Assembly (NCBI GenBank): GCA_021794275.1
Contig: JAJYRD010000027.1
Span: 1 to 64,000, forward strand
From: Pseudomonadota bacterium
Lineage (GTDB): Bacteria; Pseudomonadota; Gammaproteobacteria; Acidiferrobacterales; Acidiferrobacteraceae
Direction: 5' to 3'
Length of the DNA: 64,000 bases
Shown: piece by piece, positions 43,162 through 52,244 of the stretch
Layout of the letters: each line of letters opens with the position of its first letter
Position numbering within the stretch: position 1 is the stretch's first letter
Made by a program: the position numbers and the translations under genes
Notes under the pieces: generated by a model
What the model saw: the letters and a program-made list of their open reading frames with translations, nothing else
Database searches by the model: none
Told to the model about the DNA's origin: nothing

Positions 43162-44271
43162 CTAGCCCACGCTCTTCGGCGAGGCCCTGCGCACGGTCAC
43201 CACCACCCCTTGATCCTCGCGGGCAGGTTCCGGATCCGGCGCCATGGGGCCCGTCACGCGGGGGCCGCGCAGAAAGACCTTCAACGCCTTAAGCGGGTGC
43301 GCAAACGTATCATTGACCGCCGTCCCCTCGTAACCGCAATGGACCATGCAGTTGTCACACTTGGGATGCCGTCCGGTTCCATAGCGCTCCCAGGGCGTCG
43401 TCTCGATCAATTCGGCAAAGGTCGCGGCATACCCCTCGTCGCTCAGCAGGTAACAAGGCTTCTGCCAACCGAATACATTACGTGTCGGATTGCTCCAAGG
43501 GGTACACTGATAAGTCTGGTTGCCGGCCAGAAAGTCCAGAAACAGACTCGATTGATTGAAGCGCCACTTGGCGCGCCGCTCGCGCCCGAGCCCGAATACG
43601 TTGCGAAACAGCGTCTTGCTCTGGGCACGCCGCAGGAATACATCCTGGCGGGGGGCGCGCTCGTAGCTGTATCCGGGCGATACGGTCACGCCTTCCACGC
43701 CCAGACCGTTCACGAAATCAAAAAACTCGGCAACCTCGGCCGGGTCCTCGTCTTGAAACAAGGTGCAGTTCACGGTGACCCGGAAGCCGCGGTCGCGCGC
43801 CATCTTGATCGCCTCGACGGCCTTGTCGAACACCCCTTCCCGACACACCGACCGGTCATGGCGCTCACGCAGGCCGTCCAGGTGTATGGAGAAGGTGAGA
43901 TACGGCGAGGGCGTATACTCGTCGATCTTGCGCGGCAACAAAAGGGCGTTCGTGCACAGATAGACGAACTTCTTGCGCGCCACGATGCCAGCGACAATTG
44001 CTGGCATATCCTTGTGGATCAGGGGTTCACCCCCTGGGATCGAGACTATGGGCGCACCACACTCGTCCACCGCCTGCAGGCATTCCTCGACGCTCAGGCG
44101 TTTGTCCAGTATCTCGTCTGGATATTCGATCTTGCCACAGCCGGCGCATTCCAGATTGCAGCGAAACAAGGGCTCGAGCATCAACACCAGCGGGTAACGC
44201 TTGTTGCCCCGCAACTTCTGCCCGAGGATGTAGCGTCCGACGCTCCACTGTTGTCGTATGGGCACTTGCAT
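43162..44271 (-). CDS. hpnH: HpnH, radical SAM adenosyl-hopene transferase
   Basis: 369 residues, AGGAG before the ATG. The cluster motif is C38-NLE-C42-AG-C45 ([17 protein letters not shown]). [15 protein letters not shown] is the GGE SAM contact. [16 protein letters not shown] near the end is the typical SPASM-like cysteine patch of this family. HpnH adds 5'-deoxyadenosyl to hopene, creating adenosylhopane, the committed step to C35 hopanoids. Basic C-terminal tail. Confidence 0.95.
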   Translation of the reverse strand: MQVPIRQQWSVGRYILGQKLRGNKRYPLVLMLEPLFRCNLECAGCGKIEYPDEILDKRLSVEECLQAVDECGAPIVSIPGGEPLIHKDMPAIVAGIVARKKFVYLCTNALLLPRKIDEYTPSPYLTFSIHLDGLRERHDRSVCREGVFDKAVEAIKMARDRGFRVTVNCTLFQDEDPAEVAEFFDFVNGLGVEGVTVSPGYSYERAPRQDVFLRRAQSKTLFRNVFGLGRERRAKWRFNQSSLFLDFLAGNQTYQCTPWSNPTRNVFGWQKPCYLLSDEGYAATFAELIETTPWERYGTGRHPKCDNCMVHCGYEGTAVNDTFAHPLKALKVFLRGPRVTGPMAPDPEPAREDQGVVVTVRRASPKSVG

Positions 44272-44298
44272 AGTGATCTCCTACTCCTTGGACCCCCT

Positions 44299-45258
44299 CT
44301 AAAGGGGAGTCCGAGCCTTTTTCAGTAAAGCGACCGGCAGACGAAACGTCGTCGTCTCGGGTTCCGCGGCCATCTCCGTGACCTGCACGACACCGAAATC
44401 CTCGAGTTTCTTCAGGACGCCCCGGACCAGTATCTCGGGGGTCGAGGCGCCGGCCGTTATGCCAACACGCACCGACCCCTCGAACCACGCGGAATCAAGT
44501 TCACTTGCGTCCTGAACAAGGTAGGCGCGCGTCCCGGGCTGTTCGCCCACCTCGCGCAATCGATTCGAATTCGAGCTGTTACGCGCGCCGACTACAAGCA
44601 ACACATCGACACGCCCGGCGAGCTTGCGGACGGCATTCTGCCGGTTCTGTGTGGCGTAGCAGATTCCACTCAGGTCCGGCCCCTGGATCGCCGGGAACCG
44701 CGCCCGCAAAGCCGCAATGACATCCTTGGTATCGTCCACGCTCAAAGTTGTCTGGGTCACATAGGCGAGCTTGGTCTCGTCCGCCACCGAAAGACGCGCC
44801 ACGTCATCGACATCCGAAACGACATAGACGGGCCCCGGGATGCGCCCCCGCGTACCCTCCACCTCCGGATGACCGGGGTGGCCTATGATGATCACCGCGT
44901 ACTTCTGAAGGCTGTAACGCTGCGCCTGGTAGTGAACCTTGGTAACCAAAGGACAGGTGGCATCGAGCACACCGAGATGACGCTCGGCCGCTTCGTCGAC
45001 CAGGGCCGTGGCCACGCCATGGGCACTGAAGATCGTGGGCGCCCCCTCGGGGACCTCCGCCAATCGCTCGACGAACACCGCCCCTCGCGACTTCAGGTCC
45101 TCGACAACATGTTGATTATGAACGATCTCGTGCAGCACGTACACAGGCGGCCCGTAGACCTCCAGGGCCCGCTCAACGATCTCGATCGCGCGCACGACAC
45201 CCGCGCAAAACCCGCGCGGCTGAGCAAGCACGACGTCCATTTCGGGTTTCGATTCCAT
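44299..45258 (-). CDS. ispH: 4-hydroxy-3-methylbut-2-enyl diphosphate reductase
   Basis: 319 residues from MESKPEMDVV with GGGAGAAG upstream. The three iron-sulfur cysteines are C18 (RGFCAGV), C102 (DATCPLV) and C200 (GICYATQNRQ). ISPH motifs VLHEIVHN and IFSAHGV, and the catalytic glutamate region GHPGHPEVEGTRG, are intact. It makes IPP and DMAPP from HMBPP, the last step of the MEP pathway. Being first in the hopanoid transcript, 28 bases before hpnH, it would match isoprenoid supply to hopanoid demand. Confidence 0.95.
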   Translation of the reverse strand: MESKPEMDVVLAQPRGFCAGVVRAIEIVERALEVYGPPVYVLHEIVHNQHVVEDLKSRGAVFVERLAEVPEGAPTIFSAHGVATALVDEAAERHLGVLDATCPLVTKVHYQAQRYSLQKYAVIIIGHPGHPEVEGTRGRIPGPVYVVSDVDDVARLSVADETKLAYVTQTTLSVDDTKDVIAALRARFPAIQGPDLSGICYATQNRQNAVRKLAGRVDVLLVVGARNSSNSNRLREVGEQPGTRAYLVQDASELDSAWFEGSVRVGITAGASTPEILVRGVLKKLEDFGVVQVTEMAAEPETTTFRLPVALLKKARTPL

Positions 45259-45391
45259 GTCCCGCAGTCTTCTCCCGATCGCATCCGAGGCTCGGTGGCC
45301 GCGCGCCACCGCAATCCCGATACCTTAGCATGCTACTGAACGGCGAGGCCAGGGCACAGGTGCCTAAAGTCCCGCCCGCCGGACGCCGCCC

Positions 45392-46783
45392 TCATGCAAT
45401 CCAGCTCTTCACAAGCATGAGCGCCGCCGCGATCATGACGAGCGTCGCGACCCAGCCGATGATCAGTAGCGCGTTGGACACGATAAAACGTCCCATCACG
45501 CTTCGGCGGCGGGACAAAATCATCATGAACACGAGGAGCGGTACGGCGACAATGCCATTCAAGGCGGCGCTCAGATAGAGCGCGCGCATTGAGTCTACAG
45601 GGAGAAACGCGACACCGAGGCCGGCCACACATACGGCTACCAGCACGAGATAGAAACGCGGGGCCGCGCCCACGCGCGCCTCCAGCCCTTGAGGCCAGCG
45701 GAAAACACCGGCGAGCGCATAGGCGCAGGCCCCGGCCATCGCCGGAATCGCCAGAAGACCGGTGGCCACGAGCCCCGCCGCGAACAACGCCTGGGTCCAG
45801 GGGCCAGCAAGCGGCGCCAGGGCGGCGGCGGCTGCAGCCGCTGTATCGACGTGACTGATGCCATGCGCCCCGAGGGTGGCGGCGGCGGTCACGACGATAA
45901 AAAAGCCCACGATCTGGGAAAGCGCCATGCCGATGTAGGTGTCGAAGCGGATTCGACGCAGTTCCCGGGGCGCCTGCGCGGGTCTTACGACGAGAGGCTG
46001 CTTGCCAGGATCGCGCTGCGCGATCTCGGCCTCCTGGCCCGCCTGCCAAAACAAGAGATAGGGACTGATAGTTGTCCCTGCGATCGCCACCAGGGCGGTA
46101 GCGTAGTGGCGCCCCGGCATAACCGTGGGCACGAGATTCACGAGCGCCTGATGCCAGTCGACGCGCACTGAAAAGGCGGTGATGACATAGGCGAGCAAGG
46201 AAAGCGACAACACCTCAAGCACGCGTGCGTAGCGCTCATAACGGATCCAGACCTCGAGACTCACAATGACGACAAGAAAGCCCACGGCATAGGCTAGGCG
46301 TGGACCGCCCCACAAAAGGCGTGCGGCCCCTCCCATGGCCATGAGATCCGCGCCGATATTGATGACATTGGCGACCAGCAAGGCCGCCACCAGTGAGTAA
46401 CAGATCCACGGCGGAAAATGTTCACGCAGATTCTCGGCGAGCCCCTTGCCGGTCGCCCGCGCCATCTGTGCGCTTACTTGCTGGATGACGGCCACCAGTG
46501 GATAGAATACCCAGAGCGTCCAGAGCATCTGGTAACCAAAGCGGGCGCCCACCTGGGAGTAGGTGGCGATATTGCTTGGGTCATCGTCCGCGACCCCCGT
46601 CAAAAGGCCGGGGCCCAGATCGCGCAGTCCGATCCTTCGCCTGGCCCCGCTCTGCCTCACTGGGTTAGCTGCCATCATCGCAGGGTAGAGGGCGGCGCCC
46701 AAGGCCACCAGCGACCATGGGACCAGGGACGGACGCCGGCCGGATGGGCCGCGCGCTCGCGTCCCGGAATTTAAAACGCCCAT
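45392..46783 (-). CDS. Nramp-related metal-ion transporter
   Basis: ORF up to 514 residues; the true start is unclear (46834, 46783 or 46681, none with a good ribosome binding site). About 11 membrane spans. GPGLLTGVADDDPSNIATYSQVGA is the TM1 metal-binding DPGN-type motif (here DPSN). In TM6 the usual M-P-H of manganese/iron Nramps is replaced by AGTTISPYLLFWQAGQEAEI. This subgroup without the TM6 methionine may carry other divalent ions such as magnesium (inference). Not part of the hopanoid unit; 133 bases upstream of ispH on the same strand. Confidence 0.82.
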   Translation of the reverse strand: MGVLNSGTRARGPSGRRPSLVPWSLVALGAALYPAMMAANPVRQSGARRRIGLRDLGPGLLTGVADDDPSNIATYSQVGARFGYQMLWTLWVFYPLVAVIQQVSAQMARATGKGLAENLREHFPPWICYSLVAALLVANVINIGADLMAMGGAARLLWGGPRLAYAVGFLVVIVSLEVWIRYERYARVLEVLSLSLLAYVITAFSVRVDWHQALVNLVPTVMPGRHYATALVAIAGTTISPYLLFWQAGQEAEIAQRDPGKQPLVVRPAQAPRELRRIRFDTYIGMALSQIVGFFIVVTAAATLGAHGISHVDTAAAAAAALAPLAGPWTQALFAAGLVATGLLAIPAMAGACAYALAGVFRWPQGLEARVGAAPRFYLVLVAVCVAGLGVAFLPVDSMRALYLSAALNGIVAVPLLVFMMILSRRRSVMGRFIVSNALLIIGWVATLVMIAAALMLVKSWIA

Positions 46784-46972
46784 TGCGCCAGCGCGCGCGT
46801 CGGCTACATTTCCCCTAGGCGGACGAGAAAACATTATGCCGAGCCAGCGAAGTGGGTTCGCAAGCCGTGCCCTTAAGGCGCCCGGACCCGAACGACCGGC
46901 CAGGAAACCTGCGATCCGCCGAAGACCCCCGGGCACCCCGGGCCTCTAGCGATTACTCAAGGAAGGTACGTC

Positions 46973-47860
46973 ATGACGAGATGTGTAAGGCTTGCAGCCG
47001 CGTGTCTATCTGGGACGATAGCTCTGCTATCCCCATTGGCGGCGATCGCCGGCGCTATCCCTTATGCGATCCAACGCGCCGAACGCGGCTTCTCGGTGGG
47101 TATAGGCTACCTCAATCAAAACTATACCGAGACCGCAGGCGGCGCGGTCATGGACCAGGAGACCGGGTCGATACCCCTCGCATCCCTCGCCGCATCCTCC
47201 CTAAGTGGCGACCCACAGGGCGGGACCTACTGGCGCGTAGAGGGACGCTATGCGCATGGCGACACGAACTACAACGGGCACTTCCTGAATGGTGCACCCG
47301 CGCAGACGACCACCGCCAATACCATCGTGGACGTGAACGGGCGTGTGGGCTTCGCCTATGGTCTGTATCGGCGCATGGCGCTCATCCCCTACTTTTCGAT
47401 CGGCATACACCGCTGGCAGAGAAACGTGGGCAATGGGCAGGGGGCCGGGGGCATAGAAGATTATACGAACGGCAACTTCGGGGGAGGCCTCTTGTGGGAG
47501 ATGGCCCTCGCGCCGCGCGTCGTGCTCGCAGTTCATGCCATGGGCGGCTTCACCTTCGGGGCCCAGATCACGGCCACCGATCCGGTGTTCATCGACTCCA
47601 GTACGAACACCGTCTATTACGCACGCGAGACCAAGGCGCTCGGCGATCGCGCCTACGAAAGCGGCGGCGTGCGCGCGACCTACCTCATAAACCGGGTGTG
47701 GCGTACATTCTTGACGGTCGACGTCACCCATTTCGGCTATGGCGCCTCCTCGAGCACACCGATATTCAGCTCGAACGGCGCCGGCCAGAACGGTTATTAC
47801 GAACCAAACAGCCGCACGACAGAGGTCCTGGTCCTGGCTGGTGTCGGCGCACACTTCTGA
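46973..47860 (+). CDS. Outer-membrane beta-barrel protein, uncharacterised
   Basis: 295 residues, AAGGAAGG before the ATG. The signal peptide MTRCVRLAAACLSGTIALLSPLAAIA is cleaved before GAIPYAIQ. Repeated amphipathic strands of the barrel type follow (FSVGIGYLNQNYTE, YWRVEGRYAHGDTNYNG, VDVNGRVGFAYGLY, NFGGGLLWEMALAPR, VLVLAGVGAHF), ending in an aromatic F as outer-membrane barrels do. About ten strands fit a small porin or structural barrel. No specific family is recognised. Confidence 0.75.
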   Translation: MTRCVRLAAACLSGTIALLSPLAAIAGAIPYAIQRAERGFSVGIGYLNQNYTETAGGAVMDQETGSIPLASLAASSLSGDPQGGTYWRVEGRYAHGDTNYNGHFLNGAPAQTTTANTIVDVNGRVGFAYGLYRRMALIPYFSIGIHRWQRNVGNGQGAGGIEDYTNGNFGGGLLWEMALAPRVVLAVHAMGGFTFGAQITATDPVFIDSSTNTVYYARETKALGDRAYESGGVRATYLINRVWRTFLTVDVTHFGYGASSSTPIFSSNGAGQNGYYEPNSRTTEVLVLAGVGAHF

Positions 47861-48168
47861 CACCCCGCTTAGTGCGGCTCGCCCGAGCGCACGTAAGCGC
47901 CCGCTAAGTCCCCGTGGCCCTCTCGATCCTTCACGACGAGAGGGCCATGTCGCCATCACGGCCCCTCCTCCCCGGGGCATCGCGCGAGGGGCCGCGTGGC
48001 GCCTTGCGCTCCCTCATGCGCGTCGGTAGGCTCAGCGTAAAACGCGCCGGACCGAAGACGACGCGAGCAGCCGGGTGAGCCTGCCGCAGCAACGTGGCAG
48101 CGGCGGACACGACCCTTCGCCAGACCAACACCTAGACCGGACCATCACTGAACCCCGGGAGGGAAACG
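47861..48168. other. Intergenic region with a strong hairpin
   Basis: 308 bases without a gene. A 10-bp perfect hairpin (separate entry) lies 56 bases past the outer-membrane protein stop. The remainder must include the promoter of the glyoxalase gene; no clear box is seen. Confidence 0.4.
47916..47946 (+). terminator. 10-bp perfect inverted repeat after the outer-membrane protein
   Basis: GGCCCTCTCG and CGAGAGGGCC are exact complements with an 11-nt loop. No T-tract follows, so efficient intrinsic termination is doubtful. Its position after the gene suggests an mRNA 3' end or stabiliser. Confidence 0.45.
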
Positions 48169-48561
48169 ATGCGGATAGCTCACACCATGATACGGGTCGT
48201 CGATCTCGAACGATCCCTGCGCTTTTATGAAAAAGCCCTCGGCATGCGCGTCCTGCGGCGAACGGACTATCCCGAGGGGCGCTTCACTCTGGCCTTCGTG
48301 GGCTACGGTGATGAACGGGACGGCGCGGTCCTGGAGCTCACCCACAACTGGGACACGACACACTATGACATGGGCACGGCCTTCGGACATGTCGCCCTCG
48401 AGGTCGACGACGCCTCCGCCGCCTGCGAGCGCGTGGCGGCGGCGGGCGGGCGCGTGACCCGGCCGGCGGGCCCCATGAAACACGGAACCACGGTGATCGC
48501 CTTCGTCGAGGACCCTGACAGCTACAAGATCGAATTCGTCGAAAGGCGCGCGCCGCGATGA
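48169..48561 (+). CDS. gloA: Lactoylglutathione lyase (glyoxalase I)
   Basis: 130 residues, GGGAGGG upstream. MRIAHTMIRVVDLERSLRFYEKALGMRVLRRTDYPEG is the glyoxalase I start with the first His ligand. LELTHNWDTTHYDMGTAFGHVALEVDD contains further ligand residues (E of ELTHN, H of GHVAL). DPDSYKIEFVER provides the last Glu. It converts the methylglyoxal-glutathione adduct to lactoylglutathione. Its stop overlaps the start of the glutathione peroxidase gene (ATGA). Confidence 0.93.
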   Translation: MRIAHTMIRVVDLERSLRFYEKALGMRVLRRTDYPEGRFTLAFVGYGDERDGAVLELTHNWDTTHYDMGTAFGHVALEVDDASAACERVAAAGGRVTRPAGPMKHGTTVIAFVEDPDSYKIEFVERRAPR

Positions 48562-49082
48562 CGTTGGGGGAGGCTCCCGAAACGACCGACACGCTTTATG
48601 ATTTTCGGGTGCGCACGCTCGCAGGGGCGGATCAGGACTTGAGCGCCTACCGCGGGCAGGCGCTCCTTATCGTCAATGTCGCAAGTCGCTGCGGCTTCAC
48701 GCCCCAATACGAGGGCCTGGAGGCCCTCTACCGTCGCTACCGCGACCAAGGCCTCGTGGTCCTGGGCTTTCCGTGCAACCAATTCGGCGGTCAGGAGCCG
48801 GGAACGGCTGCCGAAATCCAAACCTTCTGCCAGGAACGCTACGGCGTCACGTTTCCGATGTTCGCCAAAATTGACGTCAATGGGCCCGCCGCCGACCCCC
48901 TCTTCCGTTGGCTTGTCGCACGCGCCCGAGGCATCTTTGGCACACGCGCCGTCAAATGGAACTTCACGAAATTCCTGGTTGATCGCAACGGCCGCGCGGT
49001 GCGTCGCTACGCGCCCCGGGCCCGCCCCGAGAGCCTTGCAGCGCCGGTGGAGCGCGCGCTCACAGAGCGCCAGGCCTCCTAA
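48558..49082 (+). CDS. Glutathione peroxidase family thiol peroxidase
   Basis: 174 residues, translationally coupled to gloA. LIVNVASRCGFTPQYEGLEALY holds the peroxidatic cysteine (C45). FPCNQFGGQEPGTAAEI gives the Gln and the second conserved Cys. VKWNFTKFLVDRNG gives the Trp and Asn, completing the C-Q-W-N tetrad. It reduces peroxides with glutathione or thioredoxin. Its stop codon overlaps the convergent gene's stop by 4 bases. Confidence 0.93.
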   Translation: MTLGEAPETTDTLYDFRVRTLAGADQDLSAYRGQALLIVNVASRCGFTPQYEGLEALYRRYRDQGLVVLGFPCNQFGGQEPGTAAEIQTFCQERYGVTFPMFAKIDVNGPAADPLFRWLVARARGIFGTRAVKWNFTKFLVDRNGRAVRRYAPRARPESLAAPVERALTERQAS

Positions 49083-50242
49083 CGCGCCTGCCGTCGCCCT
49101 TGGTGCTGGGCCAAGGTCGGGTAATCCGTGTAGCCCTCGGCTCCCCCTCCATAGAAGGTCTGCGGATCCGGAGCATTCAGGGGCGCGGCCTTGCGCAGAC
49201 GCTCGGGCAGATCGGGGTTCGCAAGAAACAAGCGCCCGAATGACACGAGATCGGCGTCGCCGGAGGCCACGACCTCCTGGGCCTTCGGTCCATCGTACTC
49301 ACCATTGACCATGAGCACACCTTGGTAGAACGACCGGAAATAACTGATCGGGATCTGCGGCCCGCCGTGACGCAGATCGCCCTCCAAGGCCTCCATGATG
49401 TGGATGTAGGCAAGCCCGTAGCCCTCAAGAGCCTTCACTATGGCCGTGAAGGTGGCCCACGGGTCTGAATCGCGCATGTCGTTCATGGCTCCGCTTGGCG
49501 AAAGCCGTATCCCGACCCGTCCGGGCGGCCAGACCTCGAGCACGGTCTCCAGGACCTCGAGTGGGAAACGCAGACGATTCTCGATCGGGCCGCCGTAAGC
49601 GTCAGTGCGCTGGTTGGAACCGTCGCGCAGAAATTGATCCAGGAGGTAACCATTGGCGTTATGGATCTCAACCCCGTCGAAGCCCGCCGCTTGCGCATTC
49701 TGGGCCGCGAGGCGGTATTGATCGCGGATGAGCGCGAGTTCCTCGACAAGCAAGGCGCGGGGGGTCACGAAATCCTGCGGCCCCTGGTAGGTCATCGCTT
49801 GGCCCGCAGGCTTGATCGCACTCGGAGCGACCGGGAGCGCGCCATCGGGCTGCATCGAAGGATGGGATATGCGGCCCACATGCCACAACTGCAGAAACAT
49901 CTGCCCACCCTCGGCATGCACCGCGTCAGTCACCAGTCGCCAACCAGCGACCTGTTCGTCGTTGTAGATGCCGGGCGTATCCGGGTAGCCCAGCCCTTCG
50001 GGCGAGACCTGGGTGGCCTCACTGATGATGAGACCGGCGGAGGCACGCTGGCGATAATACTCGGCATTCAAGCCCTGTGGCACGAAGCCTGCGCCTGCGC
50101 GATTGCGCGTGAGGGGCGCCATAACGATGCGATTATGCAGCCGCAACTGCCCGACAGTGAGCGGCGAGAACAAGGAGGACGTTTGACGCCGCTCCGCAGT
50201 GTCGCCGGGGCCCTGATAAGGCTTGGTCGAACCATGATCCAT
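49079..50242 (-). CDS. Old yellow enzyme family alkene reductase (NemA-like)
   Basis: 387 residues from MDHGSTKPYQGPGDT, GGAGG before the ATG. FSPLTVGQLRLHNRIVMAPLTRNRAG is the FMN-binding start. QLWHVGRISHPSMQPDG and GFDGVEIHNANGYLLDQFLRDGSNQRTDAYGGPIENR are the family core, with the H-N pair that binds the substrate carbonyl. FGRLFLANPDLPERLR closes the barrel. It reduces activated alkenes, maleimides or nitrate esters with NADPH. The neighbouring TetR gene recalls NemR-NemA. Confidence 0.92.
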   Translation of the reverse strand: MDHGSTKPYQGPGDTAERRQTSSLFSPLTVGQLRLHNRIVMAPLTRNRAGAGFVPQGLNAEYYRQRASAGLIISEATQVSPEGLGYPDTPGIYNDEQVAGWRLVTDAVHAEGGQMFLQLWHVGRISHPSMQPDGALPVAPSAIKPAGQAMTYQGPQDFVTPRALLVEELALIRDQYRLAAQNAQAAGFDGVEIHNANGYLLDQFLRDGSNQRTDAYGGPIENRLRFPLEVLETVLEVWPPGRVGIRLSPSGAMNDMRDSDPWATFTAIVKALEGYGLAYIHIMEALEGDLRHGGPQIPISYFRSFYQGVLMVNGEYDGPKAQEVVASGDADLVSFGRLFLANPDLPERLRKAAPLNAPDPQTFYGGGAEGYTDYPTLAQHQGRRQAR

Positions 50243-50459
50243 CGAACCTCCTACGGACAAGCGGACCAGAACGCCGGGAGTGGTCTGGCACCATGCCTCA
50301 GGCACATGATGCCCTTCAGCGCAGCTCCGCCGACACAACCTATGCACCACAACCTGACGTTCGAGACAAGCTATGATGCGGCCCTGCCCTCATGATCCGC
50401 AAAGGCCTTTGGCCGGGGGTCCTCCCCGCCGGTGGACCTCTAAAGGTAAAGGGCGGCCC

Positions 50460-51302
50460 CTACGCCGACTCGGCGTCGCGTGGGAGGATCTCGGCCGCCT
50501 GCAAGCGCGCGGCCGATCGCGGGTCGTGGGCCGGGAGATAGACCATGGGCTCGAGGCGGGCGTAGGCCACTATACGGGCGAGTGTGCGCACGGCGGTACG
50601 GGGAAAGAACGTGACCCCGTCAGGCCGGCCCGCGCGCAGGGCATCCTGGGTATAGCTCGCGTCGCCGGCGAGAAAATAGCTTAGCGCACCCGTGCGCACG
50701 ACCACCGAGACATGCCCGGGCGTATGCCCGGGGGTCGGGACTACGATCACGTCGCCGGCCTTCGTGATCGCGCAGGTTCGTGGGAACGGCCCCAAGGGCG
50801 GTCCGGAGAAGTCATAGAAACGGGGCGTGAAGCCCTGCGACCAATGGCGCGCAAGGTAGCCGCGCAGCGCCCCGCCCACGCCTTGAGCGATCCGCCATTC
50901 CTCGGCCGATACATAGACCGCGCTCGCACGCAGGTGATGCAGGCCACCAGCGTGATCGGTATGCAGATGGGTCAGCAGGACCTTCCGCACCTCCGCCACC
51001 CGTAGGCCAAGCCGCATGAGTGCGGGTCCCACCTCATCATCGGCGGTGATAGCGAAGTCGGTGGACCTGCGGTAATACGGATGCCAGCGGGGGAAATATC
51101 CCTCCGCGCACACCCGGCAAGTCTCGCCGCTGTCGACCAGGATCGGGCCCTCGGGGTGATCGATGAGCCAGGCATGGATGGGAAGCCAATCGGTCCAGCG
51201 AGGGTCGCCCATAACCCGCCACGGCCCGCCGAACTCACGCAGGAGCTGGCTGCTTTTCACGCGTACGTGGCCCGTGCTTATCGGATGGATGCGAACGCTC
51301 AT
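50460..51302 (-). CDS. Metallo-beta-lactamase-fold hydrolase, lactonase-like
   Basis: 280 residues from MSVRIHPISTGHVRVK, AAAGGAGAT upstream. HLHTDHAGGLHHL is the H-x-H-x-D-H zinc motif. PTPGHTPGHVSVVV and LAGDASYT supply the next His and the bridging Asp, and YLPAHDPRS the last His. The order and spacing match AHL-lactonase-like and related small-molecule hydrolases. It could open a lactone or hydrolyse a thioester; quorum-quenching is possible but unproven. It lies between the TetR gene and the alkene reductase on the same strand. Confidence 0.85.
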   Translation of the reverse strand: MSVRIHPISTGHVRVKSSQLLREFGGPWRVMGDPRWTDWLPIHAWLIDHPEGPILVDSGETCRVCAEGYFPRWHPYYRRSTDFAITADDEVGPALMRLGLRVAEVRKVLLTHLHTDHAGGLHHLRASAVYVSAEEWRIAQGVGGALRGYLARHWSQGFTPRFYDFSGPPLGPFPRTCAITKAGDVIVVPTPGHTPGHVSVVVRTGALSYFLAGDASYTQDALRAGRPDGVTFFPRTAVRTLARIVAYARLEPMVYLPAHDPRSAARLQAAEILPRDAESA

Positions 51303-51535
51303 ATTCAGATCTCCTTTCGTGTTAGGCCACGCCCGAAGGGAGGCGGCGCCTGGTAAGCAGTCGTTCACCTCGGGGTCAAAATTTTTTGGCTTCCTGCACA
51401 ACCATGAGACGGGGCGCATAAGCCACGAACCGGAGCCCGCATGCGCGAGCAACAGACACCGCCCGGCGAGCGCGCACCTTGGTCGCGGGCCCGATCATGA
51501 CCGATCCTGATCCGTTGCGCTTTAAGGGGCTGCGC

Positions 51536-52174
51536 TCAGTCGATCCTGTGGCCCCCATCTCCTGCGACGAGCCGCTCCACAATCCGACCAAGAAATGCAG
51601 CGTCCTCGCGCGGCGCCCCGCTGAACTCTCCAAAGTAGCGCAGCTTCGCGTACTGACTAAGCGACCCCACGAGCACGGCGATCAGGTAGGGGATCTCGTG
51701 CGCGTCCCCGATCACGCCCTCATCCACCCCCTGCTGGAAGAGGTCTGTCAAGAGTCGCACCACCGAGTGCGGACGCAGGCGCTCCGATACCCCGGGCCAC
51801 ATGAGCCGCACTTGCTCGCTTACATAAAGCACGGCCTCGGGCTGTGTCGCCAAAAGCCTTCCTGAAGCGTCGATCAGTGATCGCAAGTTGGTATGGAAAT
51901 CCCGCGAAGGCTCCACAGCAGCCCGAAGGCGCTTGGCCACGAGCCCATAACATCGCTCGAAGAGATAGCGCGCCAGGGCCTCCTTGTTCTCGAAAAACTT
52001 ATAAAGGACCGTGCTGCTATAAGCGCTTGCCGCGGCGATGTCGCGCAAACTAGCCGCGCACAGCCCATCGCGCACAAAGAGCGTCAGGGCCACGCGCACG
52101 ATCTCGCGCTTGGAGGGCGCGTCGCCGGGATTCACGAGGAAGTCCAGGTCCCCTATATCGTCCATGGCCGCCAT
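51536..52174 (-). CDS. TetR-family transcriptional regulator
   Basis: Up to 212 residues. SKREIVRVALTLFVRDGLCAASLRDIAAASAYSSTVLYKFFENKEALARYLFERCYG is the DNA-binding domain with its HTH and the TVLYKFFENKEAL cap. The C-terminal effector domain is helical and has no recognisable ligand motif. Two cysteines, in RDGLCAA and FERCYG, are candidate redox or electrophile sensors. It is first in line to an MBL hydrolase and an alkene reductase. An ATG 9 bases inside (52165) may be the real start given the promoter position. Confidence 0.88.
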   Translation of the reverse strand: MAAMDDIGDLDFLVNPGDAPSKREIVRVALTLFVRDGLCAASLRDIAAASAYSSTVLYKFFENKEALARYLFERCYGLVAKRLRAAVEPSRDFHTNLRSLIDASGRLLATQPEAVLYVSEQVRLMWPGVSERLRPHSVVRLLTDLFQQGVDEGVIGDAHEIPYLIAVLVGSLSQYAKLRYFGEFSGAPREDAAFLGRIVERLVAGDGGHRID

Positions 52175-52202
52175 GGTAAACGATCGATAACTCTCCTGTC
52201 AA
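52174..52202 (-). promoter_or_regulatory. TetR-gene promoter with overlapping imperfect palindrome
   Basis: Reading leftward, TTGACA (52202-52197) is a perfect -35 box. 17 bases on is TTACCA (52179-52174) as a weak -10, overlapping the annotated ATG. Between them TTATCGATCGTTTA is an imperfect 14-bp palindrome, an obvious autoregulation operator. The start point would fall at about 52167, making a leaderless transcript from the ATG at 52165 likely (inference). Confidence 0.45.
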
Positions 52203-52244
52203 GCACTCCTTGGCGGCGCGCTGGGCAACCAGGACGGCCAACGC

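Noticed and set aside
50460-52174. Quorum-sensing system (lactonase plus regulator)
   Set aside because: No LuxI or LuxR gene is present and the regulator is TetR-type, so quorum quenching is only one option for the hydrolase.
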